Shown in pieces: positions 42,464-51,541 of a stretch of 64,000 bases of DNA. Each line of letters opens with the position of its first letter. The first letter of the stretch is position 1. The DNA comes from Actinoallomurus bryophytorum (GTDB lineage: Bacteria; Actinomycetota; Actinomycetes; Streptosporangiales; Streptosporangiaceae). The DNA is taken from the NCBI RefSeq assembly GCF_006716425.1, contig NZ_VFOZ01000001.1, positions 6,076,001 to 6,140,000 on the forward strand, in the 5' to 3' direction. Position numbers and translations under genes: made by a program. The notes under the pieces are model-generated. The model worked only from the letters and a program-made list of their open reading frames with translations, was not told where the DNA came from and searched no databases.

Positions 42464-43969
42464 ATGGCCTCGACATTGGCGATCACGCTCGCCATCATCG
42501 TCATTCTGGTCGGCACCGTGGCCACGGTCATCACGGCCACACGCAGAGGTGGCCGCCCGGAGGCTCGTACGGACGCGGACTTACCGCGACACGAGCGTGA
42601 GGCGTCCGGAAGCGACGCGCCCACCGGCTCTTTCGCCGACGTCTCGGGGCGGATGACGAGTGCGTACCTAGGTGATGACTCCAGGAGTTTCGAATACGAG
42701 TCGCAGGACGAACTTCCCCACCGGCTGAAAGAGCAAATCAAGCAGTTGGTGTCGGCGCTCTACAGACCGCACGCGACCGTCTCTTCCCCTGGTGGGACGC
42801 ATTTCGGCTCGTCCCGGCTGACAGAGGCCACCTCGCAGGCGCCCGGACTCCACCCATTTCTCGTCACGGAGATCGGTGGCGGAGGGTCTGCCGGCGAGGC
42901 CGAGTCGAACTTGACGGTGCACAGTGGGGAAGGCGTCGCCACGACCATCGTCTGGGCCATCGAGGTCATGCCTGACCCGAGATCCGCGACACCACCGACG
43001 TCCGCATCGGGGCCGGGCAGGACATCGGCCGACCCCTTGGATACGCGAGCCGTCCCGGCCGCACCACGGCGGATCCGCCCGGACGCGACCGTAGAGCCGA
43101 ACGGCCCGGACGCCGATCGCCTGGTCATCCTGATCGACACCGCCTTCGCCGACACGCTCCTCGCGCTCGTGCTCGATGCGCCTCAGGGAATCGACTACAA
43201 CACCACTTTCACCCTGATAAAGATCGGGATCCGGCCGCGCCTCTTCCTGATCAAGGTGTCGGCCATGACGCTGGGCGCCATCCTCAAGGCGCACGGACTG
43301 GCGGTGCTCGCTCCCGCGCTGACGAGGATCCTGACGGACGTCCTCAACCCGCTCCTCGATTGGCTGTCCGGCCCGGACACGCGGCACGAGACGACCATGA
43401 AGCTCCTCGACGGGCTGACTACCCTCTCCTACGCCGAAGACGGCAGCATCGACGGCTCGAACGCCCTCCGGTCCTGGTCGGCCAAGCAGTTCGGCGAACG
43501 AAACCAGGCCATCTCGGACTCCACGGGCACGCCAGGACCCGCCCCCGTCCAGCGCGACAGACCCCCGGCCTCCACCACCTCGACCACGGGGGACGACAAG
43601 GCCGGACTCGCGTGGGAGATCGAGGAGACCGGAACGACCACAGGACAACGACCGGCGACCGGCCGGACCGGCGAGCGACTAACACACCAGGCCGAGGGAC
43701 AAGCGGGAGACCAGGCCGCAGCTCCAACGGCTCCTGACGCCAGCGAGGTCGCCGGCTCATCGGCCACGCAGGAAGGGCCTGAACCGGCGCCGATATCCAC
43801 GGGAGAAGATGCGGCCGCAGTGGACGGTCAGGGCGTCTCCGGTCCGTCGGAGACCCAACGGATCTTGTCGATGCTACGGCCGGACGACCCTGACGACGGG
43901 GCGGCACCGCCGAACGGCCCTGCCACCGGGGGATCATCCCCGACCGGCCGTGGGCCGACCGCCGTCTGA
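42464..43969 (+). CDS. Membrane-anchored hypothetical protein with disordered tail
   Basis: A 501-residue protein. One N-terminal hydrophobic helix (residues 5-25, LAITLAIIVILVGTVATVIT) acts as anchor or uncleaved signal. Residues about 60-175 form a possible folded domain with Gly-rich loops; 220-345 is a second, more conserved-looking region (RLVILIDTAFADTLLALVLD, LFLIKVSAMTLGAILKAHG, LTDVLNPLLDWLSG) with amphipathic or buried helices. From about 350 on it is Thr/Pro/Gly/Ala-rich and probably disordered. I recognise no family. It ends 33 bp before the convergent glucodextranase. Confidence 0.7.
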   Translation: MASTLAITLAIIVILVGTVATVITATRRGGRPEARTDADLPRHEREASGSDAPTGSFADVSGRMTSAYLGDDSRSFEYESQDELPHRLKEQIKQLVSALYRPHATVSSPGGTHFGSSRLTEATSQAPGLHPFLVTEIGGGGSAGEAESNLTVHSGEGVATTIVWAIEVMPDPRSATPPTSASGPGRTSADPLDTRAVPAAPRRIRPDATVEPNGPDADRLVILIDTAFADTLLALVLDAPQGIDYNTTFTLIKIGIRPRLFLIKVSAMTLGAILKAHGLAVLAPALTRILTDVLNPLLDWLSGPDTRHETTMKLLDGLTTLSYAEDGSIDGSNALRSWSAKQFGERNQAISDSTGTPGPAPVQRDRPPASTTSTTGDDKAGLAWEIEETGTTTGQRPATGRTGERLTHQAEGQAGDQAAAPTAPDASEVAGSSATQEGPEPAPISTGEDAAAVDGQGVSGPSETQRILSMLRPDDPDDGAAPPNGPATGGSSPTGRGPTAV

Positions 43970-44002
43970 GGCCGCGCAACGCCGCCGCGCCGGAGGCGGA
44001 TG

Positions 44003-47000
44003 TCAGGGGATCGCGACCGACCGGATGACCACCGGTCCCTTCGTCGGGTCCAGCTCGCTCTCCTGGGAGACGCCGGACGGTGTGATCACGTCCATGGCGC
44101 GGGGGACCGTCGCCGGGTCGGCCGAGCAGATCGCGCTCGAGGTGTCCGGTCCGCAGACCCCGAAGGTGTACGGCTGCGGTGTGGGCGCGAAGGCGCGTGC
44201 CTGGTCGGCGCTGAAGCCGTCCTGGCCGTGCAGCACCGTCGCGAACTCCCATCCCGTGCCCGGCGTGCCGAAGGTCGCCTTCGGCAGTGCGATCGTGATG
44301 GTCCGGGTGGTCGCCGACGAACGCACCGCCGCGCCGCTCCTGGCATCACCTGCGGCGTCGACCCACACGGGCGCCGCGAAGCCCTGGACCTCGATCCGCT
44401 GCGTCCAGGAGTCCCCCAGCGTGTAGTTCCGCTGTGGCGAGGCCGCCTGCGACGACGCGGGGGACGCGCCCGGCTGCCGTACGTACACGTCCAGGAGCTG
44501 CGCGCCGAGAGGGCTGCCGAACGTCGGCGTGAGGTCACGCAGCCGTGCCTGGAGGTAGACCGTGTTCGCGTCGCTGATGACCTGGAACCGCTCCAGGTCG
44601 AACGCCCCCGGATGGAAGTCGGCCGCCGTCGGGTAGGCGAAGGTCCCCGGCCCGTGGTCGTCGCCGTCGGCGTCCGTGACGTCCAGCGCGGTGGTACCCC
44701 CGGTGAGCTCGCCGACGACCGTCCGCTGTGCGTAGGCCGTACGCCCGTGATCGGTGGCCGACGCCGTGAGAACCGTCGTGCCGAAGCTCACCGGCACCCG
44801 GACCGCGAACGTCCCGTCCGTACCCGCGCGCGCCGAGGCGACCGTGGTGTCACCGCCCACGTCGGTTCCGGCCGAGGCGACCTCGATCTGGGCGCCGGGA
44901 GCCGTCGTGCCGCTCACCTCGACCGTCGTACCGGAGACCGAGGCGCCGTCCGCCGGCCCGGTGAGGGTCAGCGGCAGCGTGCCCGGCGCGTGGGCGTAGC
45001 GGTCGCGTACGGCCTTCGGCTGCTCGAGCGGGCGCCCGGCGCCGACGTCCAGCGCGAGCCGTACGACCTGGGCCTGCGCCCAGGTGAGCGGGGAGGCCGA
45101 GCCGGCCGCCTGGCCGTTCGTGAAGCCGATCGAGGCGGTGGCCGGGTCGGCGCTGTACGCGCTCGCGGGCAGGTCCGGGTCCTCCCAGGCCTGCTCGGGC
45201 ACCAGGCCGACCGAGGAGTAGCGGCTCATGGAAGTGAGCAGGGCCGCCGCCGACCGCGGGTCGCGTACCTGCAGGTCGTGCTCTGCCCGCTCACCGGACA
45301 GCACCGGCCACACGTGCCCCGAGCCGGTGTTCCCGGTCGGCCACGGCCTGCCGTCCGGATCGCAGGCGGTGGGGTCGGCCACGTGACAGTCGCCGTAGCC
45401 GTCCTCGGTCCCGGCCGTGTCGGAGCCGTAGCGGTACCAGGAGCGGCCGGTCGGCGTCGTGGCCCCGATGACCTTGTCCACGACCGGCAGCGAGGCGGTC
45501 ACGTCCGGGTCGTCGGGGGCGAGGACGCCCAGGCGGGTCAGCTCCAGGAACCCGGCGTCGATCACGCGCCGCTGGTCCTCGGTGGGCCCGCCGTTGCCGA
45601 GCCCGTACGTGGTCGGGGCGTCCGGGTCGCCGTCCTTGGAAAGCCGCAGGAAGTAGCGCTTGGCGTACGGGCCGGTCGTGGTGACCGTCCAGCCCTTCAC
45701 CGAACGCGCGAAGTGGTCGGCGGTCGCGCGGTAGAGGCGGGCGCGCGCGCCGTCGCCCTGCCGGTCGGCGATCTCACCGGCGGCCACCAGTCCGGCGATC
45801 TCGGCGGCGATGGTCGAGGGGGAGTACCCGGACTGCTCCTCCCAGCGTTCGACGCCGAAGGACGGGCCGTGGGAGAGCAGGAAGTCCTCGGCCTTGCGCA
45901 CGTGGTCACGCCACAGGTCCCTGTCGCCGCCGAGACCGGCCTGGTAGGCCATGAGGATCGGGTAGGCGGTCTCGTCGAGCTGGTCACCGCCGGTGTCGGG
46001 GGCGACCTGGCCGTTCAGGAGCGAGTTGCGCGGCAGCCTGCCGTCCGGCAGCTGCTGGCGCTCCAGCAGGAACCGCGCGGTCGCCTTCGCCGTCGCGAGG
46101 TCGCCGTCGGTGAGGAACCCGGTGAACGCCTCGTACAGGTCGCGGGAGAAGACCTCGCGGTAGGAGCCGAAGTAGGTCGGCTGCCCGCCGGTCCGGTCCG
46201 CCGCGCTGAGCGCCTGTCCCCACGGGCTGGCCAGTGAGGCGACGACCGCGCCGGGGAAGGTCTTGTCCTCGCTCGCCTTGATGACGTTGGCGGACAGGTA
46301 GTAGGCGTTCGCGTACGCGGCGGGCGGCCGCCGCAGGCCGCGGTCGTAGGCGCGCCAGCCGTTCTCGTAGTCGTTCGCGGTCGCGGTGAAGGAGCGCGCG
46401 GCGGCGGCTCCGGCCGTGTCCGTGGCCTGGCCGGCGGTACGCCCGAAGCCGAGTGCGAAGGTCGACTCACCGTGGTCGAGGGGCAGCTGGGCGGTCGCGA
46501 CGACGTTGCCGTCCGGCGCCTCGCCGCCCGGCGTGAGCGTGTGGTGGGCGTCCAGCATCGCCTGCCCGTCGCTCGCGGTGCCCGCGTAGCCGACACTCGC
46601 CTGTGGCAGCGGCCGGTCGGCGCGCAGGGCCAGGTGCGTGGGGACGGCGTAGTCGCGGTTCGTGGCACTGGTACGGGTGTTCGCGTCGCTCACCACCGGC
46701 ACGCCGTGGCTGATGGTCCCGGTGTCGCCGCCCGCGTTCGCCTCGCCGCCACCGCCGTTGCCGTTGATGCTGGTGTCGAGCCGTACGTACAGCCGGAGCG
46801 GCGCCTTGGCCTCGAGCCGGGTGCGCACGACCACGGCGTCGCGACGCGGGTCGGTCAGGTAGGTCGTGACGAGGCGGTACCGCCCGGCCTTGCTCGACGT
46901 CGTGACGGTGCAGGCCATGCCGGTCGGGTCGGTGCGCACCGTGTACGTCGTGTCGCGGCCCTGCAGCTCGGTGAAGGTGCGCCCGTCGGTCACCGCGAAC

Positions 47001-47242
47001 CGCATCGACTCGACGTCGGTGTTGTCGATGGTCGGCTCGTAGACGTCGGACAGGACCCCGCCCGCCACCGTGAACCAGACCTTCGACCCGCCGTGGGCGG
47101 TGCCGACACAGTCCTTACGCGCCAGGTCGAAGTGGGATGTGGAGCCGGGCCCGTCCGGCGCGGCGTTGGCGGCGCCGTTCGTCACCGCGACCAGCGGGAC
47201 GGCGAGCGCGACGGCGAGCACGGCGGTGTGCGGACGGCGCAT
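44003..47242 (-). CDS. Secreted glucodextranase / GH15 glucoamylase
   Basis: A 1079-residue exported enzyme; ATG 47242 has AGGAG 7 bases upstream and a signal peptide ending near ANAAP. Order of domains: glucodextranase N domain (about 35-300), GH15 alpha/alpha-barrel (about 310-690; motifs FSRDLYEAFTG, GDQLDETAYPI, WPVLSGERAEHDL, VPEQAWEDPD), an Ig-like domain (about 695-780, GPADGASVSGTTVEVSG) and a glucodextranase C domain (about 790-1060, DADGDDHGPGTFAYPTAADF). It releases glucose from the non-reducing ends of alpha-1,6- or alpha-1,4-glucans. I cannot say which of the conserved Glu residues (424, 651, 683) form the catalytic pair. Confidence 0.92.
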   Translation of the reverse strand: MRRPHTAVLAVALAVPLVAVTNGAANAAPDGPGSTSHFDLARKDCVGTAHGGSKVWFTVAGGVLSDVYEPTIDNTDVESMRFAVTDGRTFTELQGRDTTYTVRTDPTGMACTVTTSSKAGRYRLVTTYLTDPRRDAVVVRTRLEAKAPLRLYVRLDTSINGNGGGGEANAGGDTGTISHGVPVVSDANTRTSATNRDYAVPTHLALRADRPLPQASVGYAGTASDGQAMLDAHHTLTPGGEAPDGNVVATAQLPLDHGESTFALGFGRTAGQATDTAGAAAARSFTATANDYENGWRAYDRGLRRPPAAYANAYYLSANVIKASEDKTFPGAVVASLASPWGQALSAADRTGGQPTYFGSYREVFSRDLYEAFTGFLTDGDLATAKATARFLLERQQLPDGRLPRNSLLNGQVAPDTGGDQLDETAYPILMAYQAGLGGDRDLWRDHVRKAEDFLLSHGPSFGVERWEEQSGYSPSTIAAEIAGLVAAGEIADRQGDGARARLYRATADHFARSVKGWTVTTTGPYAKRYFLRLSKDGDPDAPTTYGLGNGGPTEDQRRVIDAGFLELTRLGVLAPDDPDVTASLPVVDKVIGATTPTGRSWYRYGSDTAGTEDGYGDCHVADPTACDPDGRPWPTGNTGSGHVWPVLSGERAEHDLQVRDPRSAAALLTSMSRYSSVGLVPEQAWEDPDLPASAYSADPATASIGFTNGQAAGSASPLTWAQAQVVRLALDVGAGRPLEQPKAVRDRYAHAPGTLPLTLTGPADGASVSGTTVEVSGTTAPGAQIEVASAGTDVGGDTTVASARAGTDGTFAVRVPVSFGTTVLTASATDHGRTAYAQRTVVGELTGGTTALDVTDADGDDHGPGTFAYPTAADFHPGAFDLERFQVISDANTVYLQARLRDLTPTFGSPLGAQLLDVYVRQPGASPASSQAASPQRNYTLGDSWTQRIEVQGFAAPVWVDAAGDARSGAAVRSSATTRTITIALPKATFGTPGTGWEFATVLHGQDGFSADQARAFAPTPQPYTFGVCGPDTSSAICSADPATVPRAMDVITPSGVSQESELDPTKGPVVIRSVAIP

Positions 47243-47341
47243 GGCGAGGCTCCTGCGGTTTGTTGTGCCGCCCAGCAAATGCCCGCTGCCGATCCACTGT
47301 CAATGTCCGGATACGGCCTTATCTGGCCTCTATGTCCCCGG

Positions 47342-48133
47342 TCAGAGCGGCAGCGTGAACGACGACAGCCGCGTGTAGACGCCCGGGTAGCCGGACCGCG
47401 CGCAGCCGTACGCCCACGAGGTCAGTCCGGCGAGCCTGCCCTGGATGACGAGCGGGCCGCCGCTGTCGAACTGGCACGTGTCGTGCTGTGGCCCGCCCGC
47501 GCAGACCATGTCGCGCTTGTCGAAGGACGAGCCGTACGCGTCCCCGCACCGCGCGTCGGGGACGAGCGGGATCTGCGCCCCGCGCAGATGGAAGTTGAGC
47601 AGGTCGGTCTCGGACGTGGTGCCCCAGCCGTACACCTGCGCGGGCACGTTGTTCGGGTAGAGGCCGCCACGGCCGATCACCGGCAGCGGGGCCCGGTCGA
47701 GGATGGGCCGCGACAGGGTCAGCAGCGCCACGTCGTTGTGCTCGACCGTCTCGCCCTTGAACGTCGTCTCCTTGAAGCCCGGCTGCACCCAGATCGACTT
47801 GACCTGGACGCTCTCACCGTCCTTCTTGGAAAGGTCGGCGCGGCCGAACGTGGCGCTCAGCAGGGTCGGCAGAGGCCGGAGGAAGTCGACGCAGTGCGCG
47901 GCCGTCACCACCTTGGCGGGCGCCACCAGGACGCCGCCGCAGAACTGCCCGGACGGCCGGATGACGAACGCCGGCGTGCCGATGGCGGCGAGCCAGACCG
48001 GCGGGGTCGCGATGGCGCTACCGCCGACGATCGCGCCGGCGGGCGGCGCCGTGGCCAGACTCGCGCCGGCCGAAGCGGTGCACAGCAACGCCGCCGTGGC
48101 GACGGCGGCGAGACGGCGAGAGAACAGGGGCAT
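47342..48133 (-). CDS. Secreted trypsin-like serine protease (S1 family)
   Basis: A 263-residue exported protease; ATG 48133 has GGAGG 9 bases upstream. After a signal peptide (LAAVATAALLCTASAGAS) and a very short pro-segment comes the mature start IVGGSAIA. Catalytic residues are His in VTAAHCVD, Asp in EHNDVALL and Ser in FDSGGPL; the residue before Asp-Ser is Phe instead of the usual Gly. Six cysteines fit three disulfides. It is upstream of the glucodextranase on the same strand, 99 bp away, and may share secretion timing with it. Confidence 0.92.
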   Translation of the reverse strand: MPLFSRRLAAVATAALLCTASAGASLATAPPAGAIVGGSAIATPPVWLAAIGTPAFVIRPSGQFCGGVLVAPAKVVTAAHCVDFLRPLPTLLSATFGRADLSKKDGESVQVKSIWVQPGFKETTFKGETVEHNDVALLTLSRPILDRAPLPVIGRGGLYPNNVPAQVYGWGTTSETDLLNFHLRGAQIPLVPDARCGDAYGSSFDKRDMVCAGGPQHDTCQFDSGGPLVIQGRLAGLTSWAYGCARSGYPGVYTRLSSFTLPL

Positions 48134-48317
48134 GGGGGGAGACCTCCGTCCAGATGGGGCCAAACCTAGCGGTACCGTCCACCGTCGCGCGAGCCGGGAT
48201 CCGCCGCTGGTGCCGGGTTTTCCGGCCGATGGGACGGAAGAGCGCTGGACCATGCGGGGCGTACGTAGCCTGAACAGGTCCGCGGGGTAAGGGCAGGCGT
48301 CTCGGGGGAGATACGCG

Positions 48318-49094
48318 ATGGGAACTCTGGACGGAAAGGTCGCCGTGATCACCGGCGCGACGAGCGGGATCGGGGCCGCCGTCGCGCGGCTGTTCGTCGC
48401 CGAGGGCGCGTGGGTGGTCATCGGCGGGCGGCGCGAGGAGATGGGCGAGGCACTGGCCCGAGAGCTGGGCGGGCCGGCGAGCTTCCGGCGGACCGACGTC
48501 ACCGTCGAGGCCGACGTCGAGGCGCTCGTGGGGCACGCCGTCGACGAGTACGGGCGGCTGGACGTGATGGTCAACAGCGCCGGTGGCCCAGGGCACTGGG
48601 AAGGCGTCGCCGACATCGACCTGGAGGTCTTCCAGAGCGTGCTGTCGGCCCATCTCGGCGGAGTGGTCCTGGGCACCAAGTACGCCGCGCGGGCGATGGT
48701 CCCGCGCAGGTCGGGGACCATCATCAACCTGGCGAGCACGAGCGGCCATCTGGCCGGCTGGTGCGGACCGGACCACTCGACCGCGAAGGCCGCCGTCCTC
48801 CACTTCACCCGCTGTGCCGCGGTCGAACTGGGGGAGCGCGGTATCCGGGTGAACAGCGTCTCGCCGGGCGTCGTCCCGTCCGGCGTCTGCGACTACCAGC
48901 CCATCCGCCGGACGGGCACCGCCGAGGACGTCGCCGCGGCCGCGCTCTGGCTCGCCGGCGACGCCACCGGTCTGGCCAACGGCCACGATCTCGCCCTCGA
49001 CGAGGGCATCTCCGCCGGCCGCTCCGGCTCCGTCTCCGTCTCACGTGCCGAATGCGCCGGCCTCACGACGGCGTCCGGCCGCGCGCGTCCCTGA
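48318..49094 (+). CDS. Short-chain dehydrogenase/reductase with His in place of the catalytic Tyr
   Basis: A 258-residue SDR. The cofactor motif TGATSGIGAA, DVTVEAD, VNSAGG and the serine strand INLASTSG are all present. At the position of the catalytic Tyr in YxxxK the sequence reads HSTAK (His codon at 48774-48776), 13 residues after the first Ser of ASTSG, where Tyr is expected. The last 25 residues are an unusual Ser/Arg-rich tail. It may be inactive, or act as a binding protein. Its 3' end overlaps the convergent monooxygenase by 32 bp. Confidence 0.88.
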   Translation: MGTLDGKVAVITGATSGIGAAVARLFVAEGAWVVIGGRREEMGEALARELGGPASFRRTDVTVEADVEALVGHAVDEYGRLDVMVNSAGGPGHWEGVADIDLEVFQSVLSAHLGGVVLGTKYAARAMVPRRSGTIINLASTSGHLAGWCGPDHSTAKAAVLHFTRCAAVELGERGIRVNSVSPGVVPSGVCDYQPIRRTGTAEDVAAAALWLAGDATGLANGHDLALDEGISAGRSGSVSVSRAECAGLTTASGRARP

Positions 49095-50310
49095 CGGCCC
49101 TGTCCTGGCGCACGGCCGTGTGCTCGTAGTCGGGCAGAGCGATGTTGCCCGCCTTGGCGAACTGCGCGGCGACCAGTGCCCGCATCGGCCACCAGGTCAT
49201 CGAACGCATCGACACGGCTCGCATCCGGATGGCGAACGCGCTGGACGGCGCGTACCCGGACACGCCGCCCGGAGGGAGTTTCTGCGCCTCGGTGACGTAC
49301 GGCCGCATGATCTGGTCGTACTTCCCGAAGGCGACCCGGTGGTCGTCGGACGCGGCGAGCTCGCCGGCGAGCACGTACGCGCCGACCAGGGCCAGGCTGG
49401 TCCCCAGCCCGGTGAGTGGCGTCGGGCAGTAACCGGCGTCGCCGACCAGCGCCGCCCGGCCTCGCGACCAGTGGTCGAGGCGTACCTGGCCCACCGAGTC
49501 GAGGAAGAAGTCCGGCGCGGCGTCCATCGCCCGCAGCAGGCGCGGGACCTCCCATCCGATGCCGCCGAAGTGGCGGGCGACCAGGGCGCGCTGTGCGACG
49601 GTGTCACGGCGGTCGTACGCGATGGGCGGGGACCGGAAGCTGAGGCCGGCCTTGATCTCGCCGGGAAGGCGGCCGGGCCGGACCGAGGCGACGAGCCCGC
49701 CTGGCGCGTTGTACATCAGGAACCAGCCGTCGAGGTCCATCTCCTCGACGGCCGTGAACCACGCCGTGTAGAGGTCCAGGGAACGGACGCATTCCGTCTC
49801 CGGGCCGAAGGCCAGGGCGCGTACGGCGGAGTGGAGTCCGTCGGCGCCGATGACCAGTCCGAACCGGCGTGGGCTCGCCTTCTCGAACGTGACGTTCACC
49901 CCGTCGTCGTCCTGGTCGAGCCCGGTGATCGTGTCGTCGAACACGTACTCGGTGTCGGGCAGGGTCGCCTCGTACAGCAGGCCGCCGAGGTCGTCGCGCA
50001 GGATCTCGATCTCCGAGACGATCCCCTCGCCGCCGAAGGCGTCCGCGGGCAGCCGGGCCTTGGTCCGGCCGGCGGCGTCGACGAACGCGAGGCCCCTCTG
50101 GTCGACGGTCAGGGCACGTACCTGGTCCATCAGGCCCATCCGGGTGATGACGTCACGGCCGGCGCCGCGCAGGTCCACGGTCTGGCCTCCGGGGCGGGGC
50201 GCCGGGGCGCGCTCCACCACCGTGACGGCGAAGCCCGCTCTGCGTAGCCAGTACGCCAGCGTGGCCCCCGCGATGCCGGCGCCGGAAACGAGTACCTCGG
50301 TGTTTTGCAT
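49063..50310 (-). CDS. FAD-dependent aromatic hydroxylase-type monooxygenase
   Basis: A 415-residue class A flavoprotein monooxygenase (PHBH fold), ATG 50310. Motifs are VLVSGAGIAGATLAYWL (GxGxxG), VIGADGLHSAVR (DG motif) and ALVGDAGYCPTPLTGLGTSL (GD motif). TetX and anhydrotetracycline-type oxygenases belong to this group; the substrate is open. It is divergent from a GntR-TetR regulator with a GCACTAGTGC box on each side, so it is probably under that regulator. Confidence 0.92.
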   Translation of the reverse strand: MQNTEVLVSGAGIAGATLAYWLRRAGFAVTVVERAPAPRPGGQTVDLRGAGRDVITRMGLMDQVRALTVDQRGLAFVDAAGRTKARLPADAFGGEGIVSEIEILRDDLGGLLYEATLPDTEYVFDDTITGLDQDDDGVNVTFEKASPRRFGLVIGADGLHSAVRALAFGPETECVRSLDLYTAWFTAVEEMDLDGWFLMYNAPGGLVASVRPGRLPGEIKAGLSFRSPPIAYDRRDTVAQRALVARHFGGIGWEVPRLLRAMDAAPDFFLDSVGQVRLDHWSRGRAALVGDAGYCPTPLTGLGTSLALVGAYVLAGELAASDDHRVAFGKYDQIMRPYVTEAQKLPPGGVSGYAPSSAFAIRMRAVSMRSMTWWPMRALVAAQFAKAGNIALPDYEHTAVRQDRAVRDARGRTPS

Positions 50311-50371
50311 GCGAGGAATGTACGACGTACGCTTCCTGCTCGGCAAGCCGTTTCAACAGGGCGTTCTCGAT

Positions 50372-50385
50372 TAGTGCACTAGTGC
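50372..50385. promoter_or_regulatory. Operator site 1 of the GntR-TetR regulator
   Basis: Overlapping palindromes TAGTGCACTA (50372-50381) and GCACTAGTGC (50376-50385), 62-75 bases upstream of the monooxygenase start. GTGCACTAGTGC is repeated exactly at site 2. Confidence 0.6.
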
Positions 50386-50465
50386 TCAGACGCATGGCTG
50401 CGCTACGGATCGGCGGTGACCGGAGACGTCGCCGCAGCATGGCGCTAGGGTGGTCCGCGCCGCAG

Positions 50466-50477
50466 GTGCACTAGTGC
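50466..50477. promoter_or_regulatory. Operator site 2 of the GntR-TetR regulator, next to its ribosome-binding site
   Basis: GTGCACTAGTGC, holding the palindrome GCACTAGTGC (50468-50477), directly abuts the GGAGG (50478-50482) of the regulator gene. A protein bound here would block its own transcription, which suggests autoregulation. Confidence 0.65.
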
Positions 50478-50487
50478 GGAGGTGATC

Positions 50488-51450
50488 GTGGTGGACGGCA
50501 GGGAAGCATCGCGCTCCGGCCAGATCGTCGCCGAACTACGGCGGCGGATCGAGACGGGTGAGCTGGCGCCGGGCGACCGGGTGCCCTCGACCCGGGAGAT
50601 CACCCGGCGGTGGAACGTCGCGATGGCGACCGCCACCAAGGTGCTCACGCAGCTCCGTCACGAAGGCCTGGTCCGCGCGGTGCCCGGCGTCGGCACGGTC
50701 GTCGGTACCGGTGTGAGTCCGGGGACCGTGCCTCCACGGGACGTCCCGCGCACTGGTGCGGCTTCGTCCCGCAAGAGCGGCGCGGACCGGACGCTGACGC
50801 GCGCGCGGATCGTCACCACGGCCATCGCCGTCGCCGACGCCGAGGGCCTGGCCTCGGTCTCGATGCGCCGGGTGGCCGGAGAGCTCGGCGTAGCGACGAT
50901 GTCGTTGTACCGGCACGTCACGGACAAGGACGACCTGCTGACGCGGATGATGGACACCAGCTTCTCAGAATGGCCGTTCCCCGACGAACCGCCGGCGGGC
51001 TGGCGTGAGCGGCTCGAGCTCGCAGGCCGGATGCTGTGGGCGATGTTCCGCCGGCATCCGTGGCTCGCGTGGGCCCTCTCGGTGACACGGCCACAGCCGG
51101 TCGCCAACGCCATACCGTTCACCGAGTGGGTGCTCGCCTCCCTGGACGGCCACGGCCTCGACCTCCAGACGATGCTCACCACGCACATCACGCTGTTCAA
51201 CCACGTGCGCGGCACCGCGATCAACATCGAGACCGAGGTGGAGGCCGAAGCGCTCAGCGGCCTGGACGCCGACGAGTGGATCAACACCCAGGTGCCGGCG
51301 CTGCGCGCGGTCCTCGCCACCGGCCGGTTCCCGACCTTCGAGCGGCTCGTCGCGGAGGACTACGACTTCGACCTCGACGACCTCTTCGAGTTCGGCATGC
51401 ATCGCATCCTCGACGGCGTCGCCGTGCTCCTCGGCGAGACGCCGTCCTGA
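50488..51450 (+). CDS. GntR-TetR fusion regulator (two DNA-binding domains)
   Basis: A 320-residue regulator; GTG 50488 follows GGAGG by 5 bases. Residues about 5-75 are a GntR winged helix (IVAELRRRIETGELAPGDRV, TATKVLTQLRHEGLV). After a linker, about 105-155 is a TetR helix-turn-helix (RIVTTAIAVADAEGLASVSM, LGVATMSLYRHVTDKDDLL), followed by a TetR_C_1-type ligand domain to the end. It probably controls the divergent monooxygenase and itself. Confidence 0.92.
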   Translation: MVDGREASRSGQIVAELRRRIETGELAPGDRVPSTREITRRWNVAMATATKVLTQLRHEGLVRAVPGVGTVVGTGVSPGTVPPRDVPRTGAASSRKSGADRTLTRARIVTTAIAVADAEGLASVSMRRVAGELGVATMSLYRHVTDKDDLLTRMMDTSFSEWPFPDEPPAGWRERLELAGRMLWAMFRRHPWLAWALSVTRPQPVANAIPFTEWVLASLDGHGLDLQTMLTTHITLFNHVRGTAINIETEVEAEALSGLDADEWINTQVPALRAVLATGRFPTFERLVAEDYDFDLDDLFEFGMHRILDGVAVLLGETPS

Positions 51451-51541
51451 CGTCGCCGTCCGCGACCTCACGGACGGGAACTTCGAGACAGCCCTAGCCG
51501 CAGGAAGATCGCTTTGGTTTCATGCGGACAGGAGGCGTTAC

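Noticed and set aside
44000-46237. 745-codon + strand frame over the glucodextranase
   Set aside because: Antisense to a protein with signal peptide and four recognised domains.
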